The translations under genes and the position numbers were made by a program. A stretch of 64,000 bases of DNA from NCBI GenBank assembly GCA_963748985.1, contig CAVVKQ010000020.1, forward strand, positions 124,001 through 188,000, in the 5' to 3' direction. The notes below the pieces were generated by a model. That model was not told where the DNA came from. It saw nothing but the letters and a program-made list of their open reading frames with translations, and ran no database searches. Shown piece by piece: positions 51,967 to 61,570 of the stretch; the first letter of the stretch is position 1, and each line of letters starts with the position of its first letter. This DNA comes from RPQJ01 sp963748985 (GTDB lineage Bacteria; Pseudomonadota; Gammaproteobacteria; Steroidobacterales; Steroidobacteraceae).

Positions 51967-53424
51967 ATGACGACGAAATCCTTTTTTCTCGCCTGCGGCG
52001 TCGCTGCTGTCCTGCTGGGCACGGCTCCGGTCCGCGCCGAAAACCTGATCGAGGTTTACCTGGACGCGGTCCGCAGTGATCCGCTGGTGCGCGAGGCCGA
52101 AGCCCGGCGCTCCGCCGCGCTCGAGGCCAAGCCGCAGGCGCGCGCCCTGTTGCTGCCGCAGGTCAACGTCGGCGGCCAGGTCTACACGGCCAATTCCGAT
52201 GGCGAGTCGACCTTTCCGCAGGTGAACCAGACCACTGGCAACATCGTCACGGTCGGTAACAAGAGCTCGACCGACGTCAATCAGTACTGGGACTACACCG
52301 CTGAACTGACCCAGACCGTGTTCCGTTGGGACCAGTGGCAGGAACTGAAACGCGCCGATTCGCAGGTGGCGGTGGCCGAGGCGACGTATCGCGCTGCGCA
52401 ACAGGACCTGCTGGTGCGCGTCGCGCAGGCCTATTTCGACGTGCTGGCCGCCGAGGACACGCTCGGCGCTGCGCAAGCGACCCTCGAAGCGTTCAGCCGG
52501 CAACTCGAGCAGGCCGAAAAGCGCTTCGAAGTCGGGCTGATCGCCGTCACGGACGTGCAGGAATCGCGCGCCGCGCACGACAGCGCGACGGCGAGCGTCA
52601 TCGCTGCCAAGCGCACGCTCGCGACCTCGCAGGAAGTACTGCGCGAGCTCACCGACAAGGATTACCAGGCGCTGGTGAAGCCGGCAGAGCAGATGCCACT
52701 CAACAAGCCGGACCCCGAGGACGAGCAAGCGTGGGTCGACCTCGCGCTCGCCGACAACCTCAACGTGATCGCCGCGCGCCTGAATTCGGAAGTGGCCAGT
52801 GCCAACGCCAAGATCGCGCGGGCAGGCCACATGCCGACGGTCGATCTCTTCGCCCAGTACAACGAAAGCAACCGCGACGCGACGCAGACCAACCAGTCGT
52901 TCGACCCGTCGGATCCCCTCAATTCGGGCGACCGCGTCGGCGGCTCGGCCGACTCGAACGTCACCAGCGACGTGATCGGCCTGCGCGTGAATATCCCCAT
53001 CTTCAGTGGCGGCGGGACGCAATCGCGCGTGCGCGAACAGGTGCACCTGCATCGCGCGGCCCGCGAAAAACTCGAGGGCACGATGCGTTCGGCCGAACGC
53101 GAAACGCGTGATGCCTACCTCGGCGTGATCGCCGAGAAGGCGCGCGTGCAGGCGCTGGGCCAGGCCGTGAAATCGAGCCAGACCGCGCTCGAGGCGACGG
53201 AAGCCGGCTTCGAGGTCGGCACGCGCACGACGGTCGACGTGCTCGATGCGCGTCGCCGCCTGTTCGAAGCCCAGCGCGATTACGCCCGCAGCCGCTACGA
53301 CTACCTGATCAACATCGTGCGCCTGGAATCAGCCACCGGTGGCCTGCAGCAGGAAGACCTCGACGCGATCAACGGCTTCCTGACGCAGCCGACGACGCTG
53401 CCGGTCGTCAGGCCGAAGTCCTGA
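51967..53424 (+). CDS. tolC: TolC-family outer-membrane efflux channel
   Basis: The 485-aa protein has a signal peptide (MTTKSFFLACGVAAVLLG, ending VRA). It has two internally repeated outer-membrane efflux domains (~30-230 and ~250-440), each with long alpha-hairpins, for example YRAAQQDLLVRVAQAYFDVL and EATEAGFEVGTRTTVDVLDA. The second phrase is a classical TolC landmark. It forms the trimeric exit duct for tripartite pumps and type I secretion. Its last 17 bases overlap the opposite-strand waaA gene. A putative repressor site precedes it. Confidence 0.92.
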   Translation: MTTKSFFLACGVAAVLLGTAPVRAENLIEVYLDAVRSDPLVREAEARRSAALEAKPQARALLLPQVNVGGQVYTANSDGESTFPQVNQTTGNIVTVGNKSSTDVNQYWDYTAELTQTVFRWDQWQELKRADSQVAVAEATYRAAQQDLLVRVAQAYFDVLAAEDTLGAAQATLEAFSRQLEQAEKRFEVGLIAVTDVQESRAAHDSATASVIAAKRTLATSQEVLRELTDKDYQALVKPAEQMPLNKPDPEDEQAWVDLALADNLNVIAARLNSEVASANAKIARAGHMPTVDLFAQYNESNRDATQTNQSFDPSDPLNSGDRVGGSADSNVTSDVIGLRVNIPIFSGGGTQSRVREQVHLHRAAREKLEGTMRSAERETRDAYLGVIAEKARVQALGQAVKSSQTALEATEAGFEVGTRTTVDVLDARRRLFEAQRDYARSRYDYLINIVRLESATGGLQQEDLDAINGFLTQPTTLPVVRPKS

Positions 53425-54679
53425 GCAGCGGCTCGATCATGGCGACCAGGCGGTCGACCGCTCCACGGTTGGCCGCCACCGCCTCGCGACCGAGGGCACC
53501 CGTTGCCCGCGCCCGCTCCGGATCGCTGATCCACTCGATCAGGCGATAACCCAGTTCCTCCTGGCTGCGCACGATGCGCAGTGCGCCGGCCTGCTCGAAC
53601 ATGTCGGCAATGTCCTGCGAATTGTGGGTGTGCGGGCCCGAGAGCATCGGCAGTCCGAGCACCGCAGGCTCGAGCAGGCTGTGCCCACCGACCGGCACCA
53701 GGCTGCCTGCGACGAACGCGATGTCCGCTGACGCGTAGAACATCTGCAACTCGCCGAGCGTATCGATCAGGAACGCCGCGTCGCCAGGCGCCGGCACGGT
53801 GCCCGAGCTGCGCTGCGCATGCGGCACGCCACGCTTGCGCAGCAGTCCACGCACCGCATCGAAGCGCTGCGGGTGACGCGGCACCAGCAACAGCAGCGTA
53901 TCGGGATGGCGGGCACGCACGGCTGCGTGCGCCGCCAATGCGGCTTCTTCTTCACCCTCGTGCGTGCTACCGGCGATCCAGACCGGCCGCCCCTCTCCCC
54001 ATTGCTGGCGCATGGCGCGACCGGCATCGACGGTCGCGGCGGGGATTTCAAGGTCGTACTTGATGTTGCCGGTCACCTGCACGCGGCCCGGTGCGGCACC
54101 GATCGCGCGAAACCGGTCGGCGTCGGCCTGCGTCTGCGCACCGATCAGGATGCCGTGCGACAGGGTATCGCGGAACAGCGAGGCCATGCGCCGGTAACGA
54201 TCGACGGACCGCGTCGAAACCCGTGCACTGCCGAGCAGCAGCGGAATCCGCCGCTGTCCGAGCTGGTGGTACAAGGTAGGCCAGATCTCGGTCTCGAGGA
54301 TGACCACCGCCTGCGGCGAAATCCGGTCAAGGAAACGACCGACAGAGCCGGGCAGGTCGTACGGCAGGTAACAGATCTGCACGCCCTCCTTGAACAGCGA
54401 CCGCGCCCGCTGCGCGCCAGTCGGCGTGACCGTGGTGAGCACGATCGGCAGCGTCGGATACCGGCGCTGCAGTTCGCTGACGAGTCCAGCCGCCGCCTGC
54501 ACCTCGCCCACCGACACGGCATGAATCCAAATGGATCCCGGTCGCGCCGCTCGCTGCACGAAGCCGAGCCGTTGCCGCAGTCGACCCCGGTACTCCGGAT
54601 TGAACAGCGCTTTCCACACTTCGTGCGCGATCACCAGGGGTGCGACGAGATAGATCAGCAGGACGTACAACAGTCGCAT
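53408..54679 (-). CDS. waaA: 3-deoxy-D-manno-octulosonic acid transferase
   Basis: The 423-aa inner-membrane-associated GT30 enzyme transfers Kdo from CMP-Kdo to lipid IV-A. An N-terminal membrane anchor (LLYVLLIYLVAPLVIAHEVW) is followed by GSIWIHAVSVGEVQAAAGLV, with the catalytic Glu in SVGE, and by the C-terminal Rossmann half (FVAGSLVPVGGHSLLEPAVL). Length is normal. It lies 9 bp after kdkA on the same strand and converges on tolC with a 17-bp overlap. Confidence 0.95.
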   Translation of the reverse strand: MRLLYVLLIYLVAPLVIAHEVWKALFNPEYRGRLRQRLGFVQRAARPGSIWIHAVSVGEVQAAAGLVSELQRRYPTLPIVLTTVTPTGAQRARSLFKEGVQICYLPYDLPGSVGRFLDRISPQAVVILETEIWPTLYHQLGQRRIPLLLGSARVSTRSVDRYRRMASLFRDTLSHGILIGAQTQADADRFRAIGAAPGRVQVTGNIKYDLEIPAATVDAGRAMRQQWGEGRPVWIAGSTHEGEEEAALAAHAAVRARHPDTLLLLVPRHPQRFDAVRGLLRKRGVPHAQRSSGTVPAPGDAAFLIDTLGELQMFYASADIAFVAGSLVPVGGHSLLEPAVLGLPMLSGPHTHNSQDIADMFEQAGALRIVRSQEELGYRLIEWISDPERARATGALGREAVAANRGAVDRLVAMIEPLLRTSA

Positions 54680-54688
54680 GGCGTGCGT

Positions 54689-55426
54689 TCAGCCTGTCCC
54701 GGCGCCCGCCAGCAGCGCCTGCCAGTGCGCGTCGGTAAAGCGCCCGGTCGGCAGGCCGGCGGTCACCTTCAGCAACGAGCGCTGCAACCGCGCGAGCACC
54801 GCTCGTTCCCACGCGCCGCGCATACGGATCCGGCCGCGATCGAAGTCGAGCACGTAGATGTCGTTGTTCGCGCCAACGAGCAGGTTGTGCGCGTTCAGGT
54901 CCGCGTGCTGCACGCCGCGCGCATGCAGCGAACCGACGCACTGGCCGACCGCATGCCACGTTTCATTCGGCAAGGACGCCTGCTGCAACGCCTGGGTCAG
55001 CGTACGGCGCACCGGCAATTCTGCGGTGATCAAATCGGCGCGGTAAAAGAGTCCGGCACGCTGATACCTGGCCGCTACCGGCGTGGGCACGGGCAGCCCC
55101 CAGGCTCGCAGCTGGCGCAGCAGGCGCCACTCCGTAAACGGGCGCGTGCGGTCGGCGCCGGTCCACACGTAGAGGTCGTCCGAGAGTCGGGCAATGAGTC
55201 CGCCGCGGCGATAGTGGCGCAGCACCCAGCGCCGGCCCTCGCCCGTGCGCACGAAGGCAACCGTGCCGCGCCCGCCACGAGTCGTCTCGAGCGTGCCCTG
55301 CGCCCGCCAGTGCGGCGGATCGAACACCGAAGTGTCCGGATGGTGGAGACAGGAGGCATCGTATAGCATCGCGCCGCCCGCCCCGCGCGCGAGCGCCTCC
55401 TCCCCGACGGCGGCTGCTTCGTTCAT
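54689..55426 (-). CDS. kdkA: 3-deoxy-D-manno-octulosonic acid kinase
   Basis: The 245-aa kinase phosphorylates Kdo on lipid A precursors. The RIO/lipopolysaccharide-kinase fold is seen in RWVLRHYRRGGLIARLSDDL (ATP Lys region), SLHARGVQHADLNAHNLLVG (catalytic HxDLNxxN) and IYVLDFDRGRIR (DFD for DFG). It is followed by waaA, so one transcript gives transfer and phosphorylation of Kdo. Organisms that carry kdkA usually have a single phosphorylated Kdo. The gene diverges from the GT9 gene with only ~53 bp between likely start codons. Confidence 0.92.
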   Translation of the reverse strand: MNEAAAVGEEALARGAGGAMLYDASCLHHPDTSVFDPPHWRAQGTLETTRGGRGTVAFVRTGEGRRWVLRHYRRGGLIARLSDDLYVWTGADRTRPFTEWRLLRQLRAWGLPVPTPVAARYQRAGLFYRADLITAELPVRRTLTQALQQASLPNETWHAVGQCVGSLHARGVQHADLNAHNLLVGANNDIYVLDFDRGRIRMRGAWERAVLARLQRSLLKVTAGLPTGRFTDAHWQALLAGAGTG

Positions 55427-55479
55427 CGGTGCGGATTGTTCACGATCCCGGCGCCGCTGCCTACCGTTTCGAACCGCAG

Positions 55480-56562
55480 ATGAAGCAGCCCCTCTTCACC
55501 ACACCGCCGTCGTCCATCTGCATCCTGCGCCTGTCGGCACTGGGAGACGTGTGCCACGTACTGCCGGTCGTGCGCACGTTGCAGGACACATGGCCGTCGA
55601 CGCAGCTCACGTGGATCCTGGGCAAGCTCGAGCACAAGCTGCTCGGCCACATCCCTGGGATCGAGTTCATCGTGTTCGACAAGAACGCCGGCGCCAAGGG
55701 ATACCGCGACTTGCGCTCGCAGCTGCGCGGGCGAAGTTTCGACGTATTGCTGCACATGCAACTCGCACTGCGCGCGAGCATCGCGTCGGTGATGGTGCCG
55801 GCCCGGCACCGGCTTGGATTCGACCGCGCCCGGGCACGCGAGGGCCAGTGGCTCTTCACCAACGCCAAGATCGCCGCGCGGTCGCGCGAGCACGTGCTCG
55901 ACAGCCTGTTCGGATTCGCCGAGCGGCTCGGGATCACCGGGCGTTCGATGCGCTGGGACATTCCGCTGCCGGATTCCGCGCTGGCCTACGCGATCGACGC
56001 GATCCCCGACCGCGCCAGACCCACCCTCGTGCTCAGTCCGTGTTCAAGCCATGAGCTGCGCAACTGGAGCGTCGCGCGCTATGCCGCGCTTGCTGATCAC
56101 GCCGTGCAGCGCCATGGCATGACTGTGCTGCTGTGCGGCGGACGCAGCCCGCTCGAGCTGGAGTACGGTGTGCGGATCGAGCAGGAGATGCGGCAGCCAT
56201 GCCGCAACCTGGTCGGGCGCGACACGCTGCTCGAATTCCTGGCGACCCTGCAGCGGGCGACCGCGCTGGTGTCGCCCGATTCGGGCCCCGCGCACATGGC
56301 CACGACGGTCGGTACGCCGGTGATCGGCCTGTATGCCCCGACCAATCCGGAGCGCAGCGGCCCCTATTACAGCCGCCGCTGGTGCGTGGATCGCTACGAT
56401 CGCGCCGCGACAAGGTTTCTGAACCGGTCGGCCGGGAACCTGCCGTGGACCGAGAAAATCGAATTGCCGGGTGTCATGGACCTGGTCGAGGTCGACGACG
56501 CGATCGAAATGCTCGACAACCTGATGTTGGCGGGCGCTCCGCGCACCCCGACAGGCACCTGA
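55480..56562 (+). CDS. GT9-family glycosyltransferase (lipopolysaccharide heptosyltransferase type)
   Basis: The 360-aa protein (ATG 55480; GTG 55429 would add 17 residues) shows the family-9 pattern: SICILRLSALGDVCHVLPVV at the N-terminus, LVLSPCSSHELRNWSVARYA in the middle, and ALVSPDSGPAHMATTVGTPV with LYAPTNPERSGPY for nucleotide-sugar binding. Members add heptose or other sugars to the LPS inner core from the cytoplasmic face. The divergent kdkA/waaA pair fits that role. The exact sugar is not readable. It most resembles heptosyltransferase I/II-like enzymes rather than ADP-heptose synthases. Confidence 0.88.
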   Translation: MKQPLFTTPPSSICILRLSALGDVCHVLPVVRTLQDTWPSTQLTWILGKLEHKLLGHIPGIEFIVFDKNAGAKGYRDLRSQLRGRSFDVLLHMQLALRASIASVMVPARHRLGFDRARAREGQWLFTNAKIAARSREHVLDSLFGFAERLGITGRSMRWDIPLPDSALAYAIDAIPDRARPTLVLSPCSSHELRNWSVARYAALADHAVQRHGMTVLLCGGRSPLELEYGVRIEQEMRQPCRNLVGRDTLLEFLATLQRATALVSPDSGPAHMATTVGTPVIGLYAPTNPERSGPYYSRRWCVDRYDRAATRFLNRSAGNLPWTEKIELPGVMDLVEVDDAIEMLDNLMLAGAPRTPTGT

Positions 56563-56681
56563 CATCCCGCCCGCTGCTGCGGGCGAGAACGCGCGTAGCA
56601 CGGGTGATACCAGCTGCGCGATAATGCGCTCACAGAATCGGGCCGCCCCGTTTCTCACTCCGACGCGAAGGCAGCAGCACC

Positions 56682-56882
56682 GTGACGGCCGAACGCAGCG
56701 ACAAGCTCAACCACCCTAATGCCCAGCACCAGTACGAGGTGACCGAGGCGGACCTGCCGCTCGCATGTCCGATGCCAGGCATGCACCTGTGGAACTCCCA
56801 TCCCCGCGTGTTTTTGGCCATCGAGAAGACCGGCACGGCGAAGTGCCCTTATTGCAGCGCGGAGTACGTGCTGAAGAAGTAG
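56682..56882 (+). CDS. Small CHCC-type zinc-finger protein
   Basis: The GTG-initiated 66-aa protein has the zf-CHCC arrangement: one Cys in LPLACPMPGMHLWNSH, a following His, and CPYCSAEYVLK near the end. This is the bacterial counterpart of the complex I NDUFS6-type domain and occurs in many proteobacteria as a lone gene of unknown function. It lies 119 bp after the GT9 gene and may be independently transcribed. Confidence 0.85.
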   Translation: MTAERSDKLNHPNAQHQYEVTEADLPLACPMPGMHLWNSHPRVFLAIEKTGTAKCPYCSAEYVLKK

Positions 56883-57146
56883 CGGAAAGGGTTGGTCGGG
56901 ACGTCCTCGCTTTCCCATTCCCGGCGTTGCGGTGAGAACCAGGCAGGCTCGCACCGATACTCGACATAACGTCACCCGTTTTCCTGTTCGAGCGGATTGC
57001 CCGCGCCGCCGAGAGCTGCCCCGTGCCGTTCCGACTTCCGATCTGTGACGTGGCACAAGGTCGGGGAATGCACCTTATTTACACTCCTGTGTGCAGAAGC
57101 CATCGCGCCAGGCGCATCGGCTCGGCGTCCTGACAGGAGGGTTCCC

Positions 57147-58982
57147 TTGACCGCGATACCTGCGCCCGCCCAGGCGCCCCCGACCCCCGCGCCCGCTGGC
57201 GAGCCTGCCGCATCGCGCCTACCGCGCGTCGAGATCATCGCCCTGACCGACGATGACTCGCTGCTCGAGCAGATCGGCCAGGCCCTGGATGGCGAAGCCA
57301 CGTTTCGACACGTTGAGTCGGTCGATGCAGCCCGTGAATTCATCCGGCCATTGCGCCCGTGCGTGCTGCTGCTGGATGCGCGAGGCCAGCAGGACCTCAC
57401 CGCGACAGTCGAAAGCGTGCAGTCGCCAGACGGCACCTGCGTCGTCGTCGTGCTCACGCCGGCCGACGAGAGTCCAAACGTCGCGCGCTCCCTCAAGGGA
57501 TCGGCAACATTCGCGATCCTGTCGATTCCCTTCGAACAGGGCCAGACGAGCGCCGTGGTCGACGGAGCACGCGAGGAAGCCCTCGCTCGACTCACCCTGG
57601 CCACGCAGCCGATCGTCGAGCCGGCTGCCGCCGGGTCCGCGCCGATCGTTGTCGCACCTCCGCCCGCGCGTGCAATGGACCGGCGCGGCAGCGAGGTTCG
57701 CCGCTCGCATGGTCCGACGATAAGTACCAGCGGTCCCGTGGGCGGCAGCAAATGGCGAACGTGGGGCCCAGTCCTGGCCGGCGTTGTGCTCGTCGCGATC
57801 ACCGCGGCGTGGTTCACGCTGCGTGAACCAACGACGGACGATCGCGCTCCCGCGACCGCCGCCCATGACAGCCAGGTTGCCGAGCCCGGCATTTCGCTCC
57901 CGGCGACGGAGGCCGCAGATGTCCAGACGGGCTCGAGCGAGGAGCTTCTGGACAGGGCGCGCGTTGCGCTGAACGCGCGTCACTACACCGATCCCGAAGG
58001 CGACAATGCTCTCGCCTACTTCCGGGCAGTACTCGCGCAGGATCCCGACAACGACGAAGCCCAGGAGGGACTGCAGCGAATCGGTGGCCTGCTCGACGAG
58101 CGCCTGCAGTCCGAACTTGCGCAGCGCAAGCTCAACGACGCCGCGGGCACGCTCGTCCAACTCAAGCTCATTCGTCCGGGTGATCCCGGGTTGGCTCAGA
58201 TCGACGCGAAGCTGGCGGAGGCGCAGATCGCAGCGGCAAACGAGATCAGTCGCCGGCAGGGTGACGCGCGTGCGCAGCAGCTGGCACAACTCGTCTCGAC
58301 GCGAATCCGCGAAGGCAAGCTGGTCGAGCCGGCCACGGACAGTGCGAAGGTCTATCTGACGCAATTGCGCAGGCTGCCAGCGGACCCCAAAGGGCTGGCC
58401 GATTCGGCGACGGCCGAGCTCACTCAGGCGTTCCTGGTCAAGATTCGCGAAGCTGCGGCACGACCGCAACGCGACGACCTGGAACGTTGGCTGGCAGAAG
58501 CGCGCGCGCTCGGCGTGAGCCCCACGCGGGTCGCCGCCGCGATACGCGCTGCGCCGCCCGCAGCCACGGCGCAACCGACATCGACGCAACCCGAGCGACT
58601 CGCACAACCGGTCTCGGACCGCGTCAACGACGGACGCCCGCTCGAGCCGTCACAGGGCAGCGCCCTCGCCAACCTGAATGCGCCGCGCCAGCTGCCACCA
58701 GGTGAGTTGAAGCGCACCAGGTACGTTCCACCGGAATACCCGAAAGACGCCTTGAAACGCGACATCGGTGGCGAAGTGCGAGTGCGCTTCACCCTGGATG
58801 CGGACGGCAAGGTCAAGTCGGCGGAGGTCGTGAACTCGAGCCCGGCCGACGTATTCGATCGGGCTGCACTCGATGCCGTCCGACGCTGGCGCTTCAAGCC
58901 ACTCGCGGCCGGCAATCCGGACTTCGAAGCGACCGTCGTGACCAGTATCGTCTTCCGTCCCGACGACGCAGGAACGCCATGA
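57147..58982 (+). CDS. Receiver-like / TM / TonB C-terminal protein
   Basis: The 611-aa protein is read from TTG 57147 (AGGAGG six bases upstream). After a Pro/Ala-rich start, residues ~30-150 resemble a degenerate CheY-like receiver: RVEIIALTDDDSLLEQIGQA, CVLLLDARGQQD, VVVVLTPADESPN and FAILSIPFEQGQT. The phospho-Asp position (LLLDARG) is kept, but the conserved Lys is not evident. One TM (WGPVLAGVVLVAITAAWFTL) leads to a helical region with TPR-like text. A TonB C-terminal domain closes the protein (~510-600; EYPKDALKRDIGGEVRVRFT). The stop overlaps the CheA-like gene (ATGA). The domain order is unusual. It could transduce a cytoplasmic signal to the periplasm or outer membrane. Confidence 0.78.
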   Translation: MTAIPAPAQAPPTPAPAGEPAASRLPRVEIIALTDDDSLLEQIGQALDGEATFRHVESVDAAREFIRPLRPCVLLLDARGQQDLTATVESVQSPDGTCVVVVLTPADESPNVARSLKGSATFAILSIPFEQGQTSAVVDGAREEALARLTLATQPIVEPAAAGSAPIVVAPPPARAMDRRGSEVRRSHGPTISTSGPVGGSKWRTWGPVLAGVVLVAITAAWFTLREPTTDDRAPATAAHDSQVAEPGISLPATEAADVQTGSSEELLDRARVALNARHYTDPEGDNALAYFRAVLAQDPDNDEAQEGLQRIGGLLDERLQSELAQRKLNDAAGTLVQLKLIRPGDPGLAQIDAKLAEAQIAAANEISRRQGDARAQQLAQLVSTRIREGKLVEPATDSAKVYLTQLRRLPADPKGLADSATAELTQAFLVKIREAAARPQRDDLERWLAEARALGVSPTRVAAAIRAAPPAATAQPTSTQPERLAQPVSDRVNDGRPLEPSQGSALANLNAPRQLPPGELKRTRYVPPEYPKDALKRDIGGEVRVRFTLDADGKVKSAEVVNSSPADVFDRAALDAVRRWRFKPLAAGNPDFEATVVTSIVFRPDDAGTP

Positions 58983-61141
58983 GCAGGACAAGCCGCTCGC
59001 CAACAGGACAGCAGGGCAACATGACCACACGTTTGTCGGGACGAGTGCGCGACCAGGCCGCGACCGTCGGCTTCCTGGTCCTGCTCGTAGCATTCATCGG
59101 ACTGGTGCTGGTTCCGGGGTATCGGCTTGCCGATCAACTGTCGGCTGACACCGCAGCGCTCAAGCTGGCGAGCGAGCAGCGTGGCCAGCCGATCGCCATC
59201 GCCAAATCGCTCCTCGCGATCCGCGACCGTCTTGGAGCGCGGGCTTTCGTCGGCCAGGCGGTCAAGGACCTGAGCGGCGCTGTGCAGAACTTCGATCAGT
59301 CGCTGGCGCAACTGAGACCGTCGGCGGCCGGCACCTCCGCCGATCTGCGTGAAGTCGAGCGTCTCTGGACTGAGTACCGCAAGGCCCTGGATCCCGTTGC
59401 CGGATTTGAAGGCCTTCCCTACCGCGATTCCGATTCCGTCGGCACGCAGCTCAACTCCCGCGGACGCCAGCTGCTGCTGGACACGCGCCAGGCCATCAAG
59501 TCCAGTCGCGAAGGGACGGATCGCCTGAACACGGCCCTGTCTGCGATCGGTACCGGTCTCGAGCAGCAGGTGGTCACGGCGTCCGCAACCCTGCGCAAGT
59601 TGATGATCACCGGCGTCGCCTTCGCCTGCCTGCTGGTGACACTGCTGGCGTACTTCCAGTGGCTGAAGGTGCGCCATGAACGGTTGGCCGTCGAGGCCCA
59701 GAACCAGACCCGCGACATCCTGGGCACGGTCAAGGATGGGCTGTTCCTGCTCGACGCCGACTTCCGCATCGGCAAGGCACACTCCGCCGCGTTGTCCGCC
59801 CTGTTCCGCCGCGACGACTTCAGCGGGATGACGCTCGAGGAACTGCTCCGGGACACGGTGACGGAAAAAACGCTGGCGACGGCGACGAAGTACGTGAAGC
59901 TGCTCTGGGGCGAACGTGCCAACGAAAAGCTGATCCGGAGCATCAACCCGCTCGCGGAGGTCGAGGTTCATGTCGACCGTGGGGACGGCAGCCGCGACCT
60001 GCGTTACCTGGAGTTCGATTTCCATCGCGTCAAGGGTGACCATGGCGTGCGCCAGATTCTGGTATCCGTCAACGACGTGACGTCACGGGTGATGCTGGCT
60101 CGCGAACTGAAAGAGGCTCAGGCCAGATCCCAGGTACAGATGGACATGCTGCTCGGCCTGCTGCAGGTCGACCCCGGCCAACTCCTGGCGTTCCTCGACG
60201 ATACGAGCGCGGCGCTTGCACAGGTCAACAATGTCCTCAAGGTTCCGGCACGCGGCGATGGCGATTTCCGCACCAAGATCGACCAGTTGTTCCGCGAAAT
60301 GCACCGAATCAAGGGCGATGCCGCGACACTCGGCCTGGCTTCTGTCGAGGCCCGCACCCACGCGTTCGAAGATCTGCTGCACGAACTGCGGGGCCGCTCA
60401 CAGCTGTCCGGCAACGATTTTCTGCCGCTCGTCGTGTGCCTCGACGAAATCATTGGCCATCTGCAATCGATCCGCGAACTGGCCAGCCGCGCCGATGCCC
60501 TGCGCGCGAACGCGCTGTTGACCGCCGCTCCGAGCACGCACTCCGCAACGACGACAATCGATGCCGGTCAACTCGACATTACGCCCTCCCTGGACGCGCT
60601 GGCCCAGCGCATCGCCACGGATGCCGGCAAGAAAGTCCGGCTCGTCACCACCGGCCTCGGCGAGGTGCCCGGGGACATTCGCAGAACGGTGCGTGACATC
60701 GCCATCCAGCTCGTGCGCAACGCAGTGGTACACGGCATCGAGGATGACGGTACCCGGCGCGGACTCGACAAGGACGAAGTCGGGTTGCTGCAGATCCAGT
60801 TCAAGTCGAGCGAGCAGAGATTCGAACTGGTGTTCCAGGACGACGGGTGCGGCATCGTCCCCGAGCGGCTGCGGGAAACCGCGGTGCGGCGCGGCGACCT
60901 GAGCGCGGATGCAGCCCGGCATCTCGACACGAAGGCAAGCCTCGCCCTCATTTTCAAGCCCGGCTTTTCGACCCACGACGGCAATGACCGGGACGCTGGA
61001 CGCGGGGTAGGCCTGGACTTCGTGCTGAAAGCCGTCCATTCGATCGGCGGCAAGATCAGCATCGCGACTGCGCCCGGCAAGTACACCCGGTTTTCCATCC
61101 TGCTGCCCGCGCAAAGTGGCCAGCAGGGCGCCGTCGCCTGA
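58979..61141 (+). CDS. Membrane-anchored CheA-like histidine kinase (Hpt + HATPase)
   Basis: The 720-aa protein has a TM (TVGFLVLLVAFIGLVLVPGY), a periplasmic helical sensor (~50-205), a second TM (GVAFACLLVTLLAYFQWLKV) and a PAS-like region (~240-370). A histidine-phosphotransfer domain (~385-500) carries the phospho-His in EMHRIKGDAATLGLA. A CheA-type HATPase follows (~540-715), with the N box in QLVRNAVVHGIEDDGTRRGL and G boxes in VFQDDGCGIVPERL and DAGRGVGLDFVLK. There is no CheW-like SH3 domain, so it is not part of a chemoreceptor array. The Hpt N-terminal to the ATPase mirrors CheA order. It is coupled to the TonB-domain gene upstream and followed by a CheY-like gene, its probable substrate. 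Confidence 0.87.
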   Translation: MSRTSRSPTGQQGNMTTRLSGRVRDQAATVGFLVLLVAFIGLVLVPGYRLADQLSADTAALKLASEQRGQPIAIAKSLLAIRDRLGARAFVGQAVKDLSGAVQNFDQSLAQLRPSAAGTSADLREVERLWTEYRKALDPVAGFEGLPYRDSDSVGTQLNSRGRQLLLDTRQAIKSSREGTDRLNTALSAIGTGLEQQVVTASATLRKLMITGVAFACLLVTLLAYFQWLKVRHERLAVEAQNQTRDILGTVKDGLFLLDADFRIGKAHSAALSALFRRDDFSGMTLEELLRDTVTEKTLATATKYVKLLWGERANEKLIRSINPLAEVEVHVDRGDGSRDLRYLEFDFHRVKGDHGVRQILVSVNDVTSRVMLARELKEAQARSQVQMDMLLGLLQVDPGQLLAFLDDTSAALAQVNNVLKVPARGDGDFRTKIDQLFREMHRIKGDAATLGLASVEARTHAFEDLLHELRGRSQLSGNDFLPLVVCLDEIIGHLQSIRELASRADALRANALLTAAPSTHSATTTIDAGQLDITPSLDALAQRIATDAGKKVRLVTTGLGEVPGDIRRTVRDIAIQLVRNAVVHGIEDDGTRRGLDKDEVGLLQIQFKSSEQRFELVFQDDGCGIVPERLRETAVRRGDLSADAARHLDTKASLALIFKPGFSTHDGNDRDAGRGVGLDFVLKAVHSIGGKISIATAPGKYTRFSILLPAQSGQQGAVA

Positions 61142-61167
61142 CGGTCGCCCCCTCAGGAAACCTCGCG

Positions 61168-61563
61168 ATGGCCGCCAACGCTCCATTCCTGACGACGCAG
61201 CTGAAACTGCTCATCGTCGATGACTCCAATGTCATCCGCCGGCGCATCGAGCGCTGCCAGCAGATCGAACACCTGGAGGTCGTTGGACTCGCCGCGAACG
61301 GCGTCGAGGCCATCGAGATTTTCCGTCGGACCGACCCGGATGTCGTCACGATGGACATCACGATGCCCCAGATGGATGGCATCGAGTGCGTCGAACAACT
61401 GGTCGCCATCAAGCCGCACGTCCTGATCCTGATCATCTCCGCTCTGGCCGACAAGGCCACCGCCGTCGAAGCCATGGAGAAGGGCGCCAATGGCTTCCTC
61501 AACAAGCCGTTCTCGGACCGCCAGCTCAACGAAGCGCTGGAAGAACTGATCGGCGGCGCCTGA
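61168..61563 (+). CDS. CheY-like single-domain response regulator
   Basis: The 131-aa receiver has LLIVDDSNVIRRRIERCQQI (acidic pocket), the phospho-acceptor Asp in DVVTMDITMPQMDGIECVEQ, Ser in VLILIISALADKATAVEAM and Lys in GFLNKPFSD. No output domain is attached. It lies 26 bp after the CheA-like gene and 7 bp before the CheX-like gene. This makes a kinase-regulator-phosphatase set in one operon, so the kinase is the likely donor and CheX the likely off-switch. Confidence 0.92.
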   Translation: MAANAPFLTTQLKLLIVDDSNVIRRRIERCQQIEHLEVVGLAANGVEAIEIFRRTDPDVVTMDITMPQMDGIECVEQLVAIKPHVLILIISALADKATAVEAMEKGANGFLNKPFSDRQLNEALEELIGGA

Positions 61564-61570
61564 TACACCC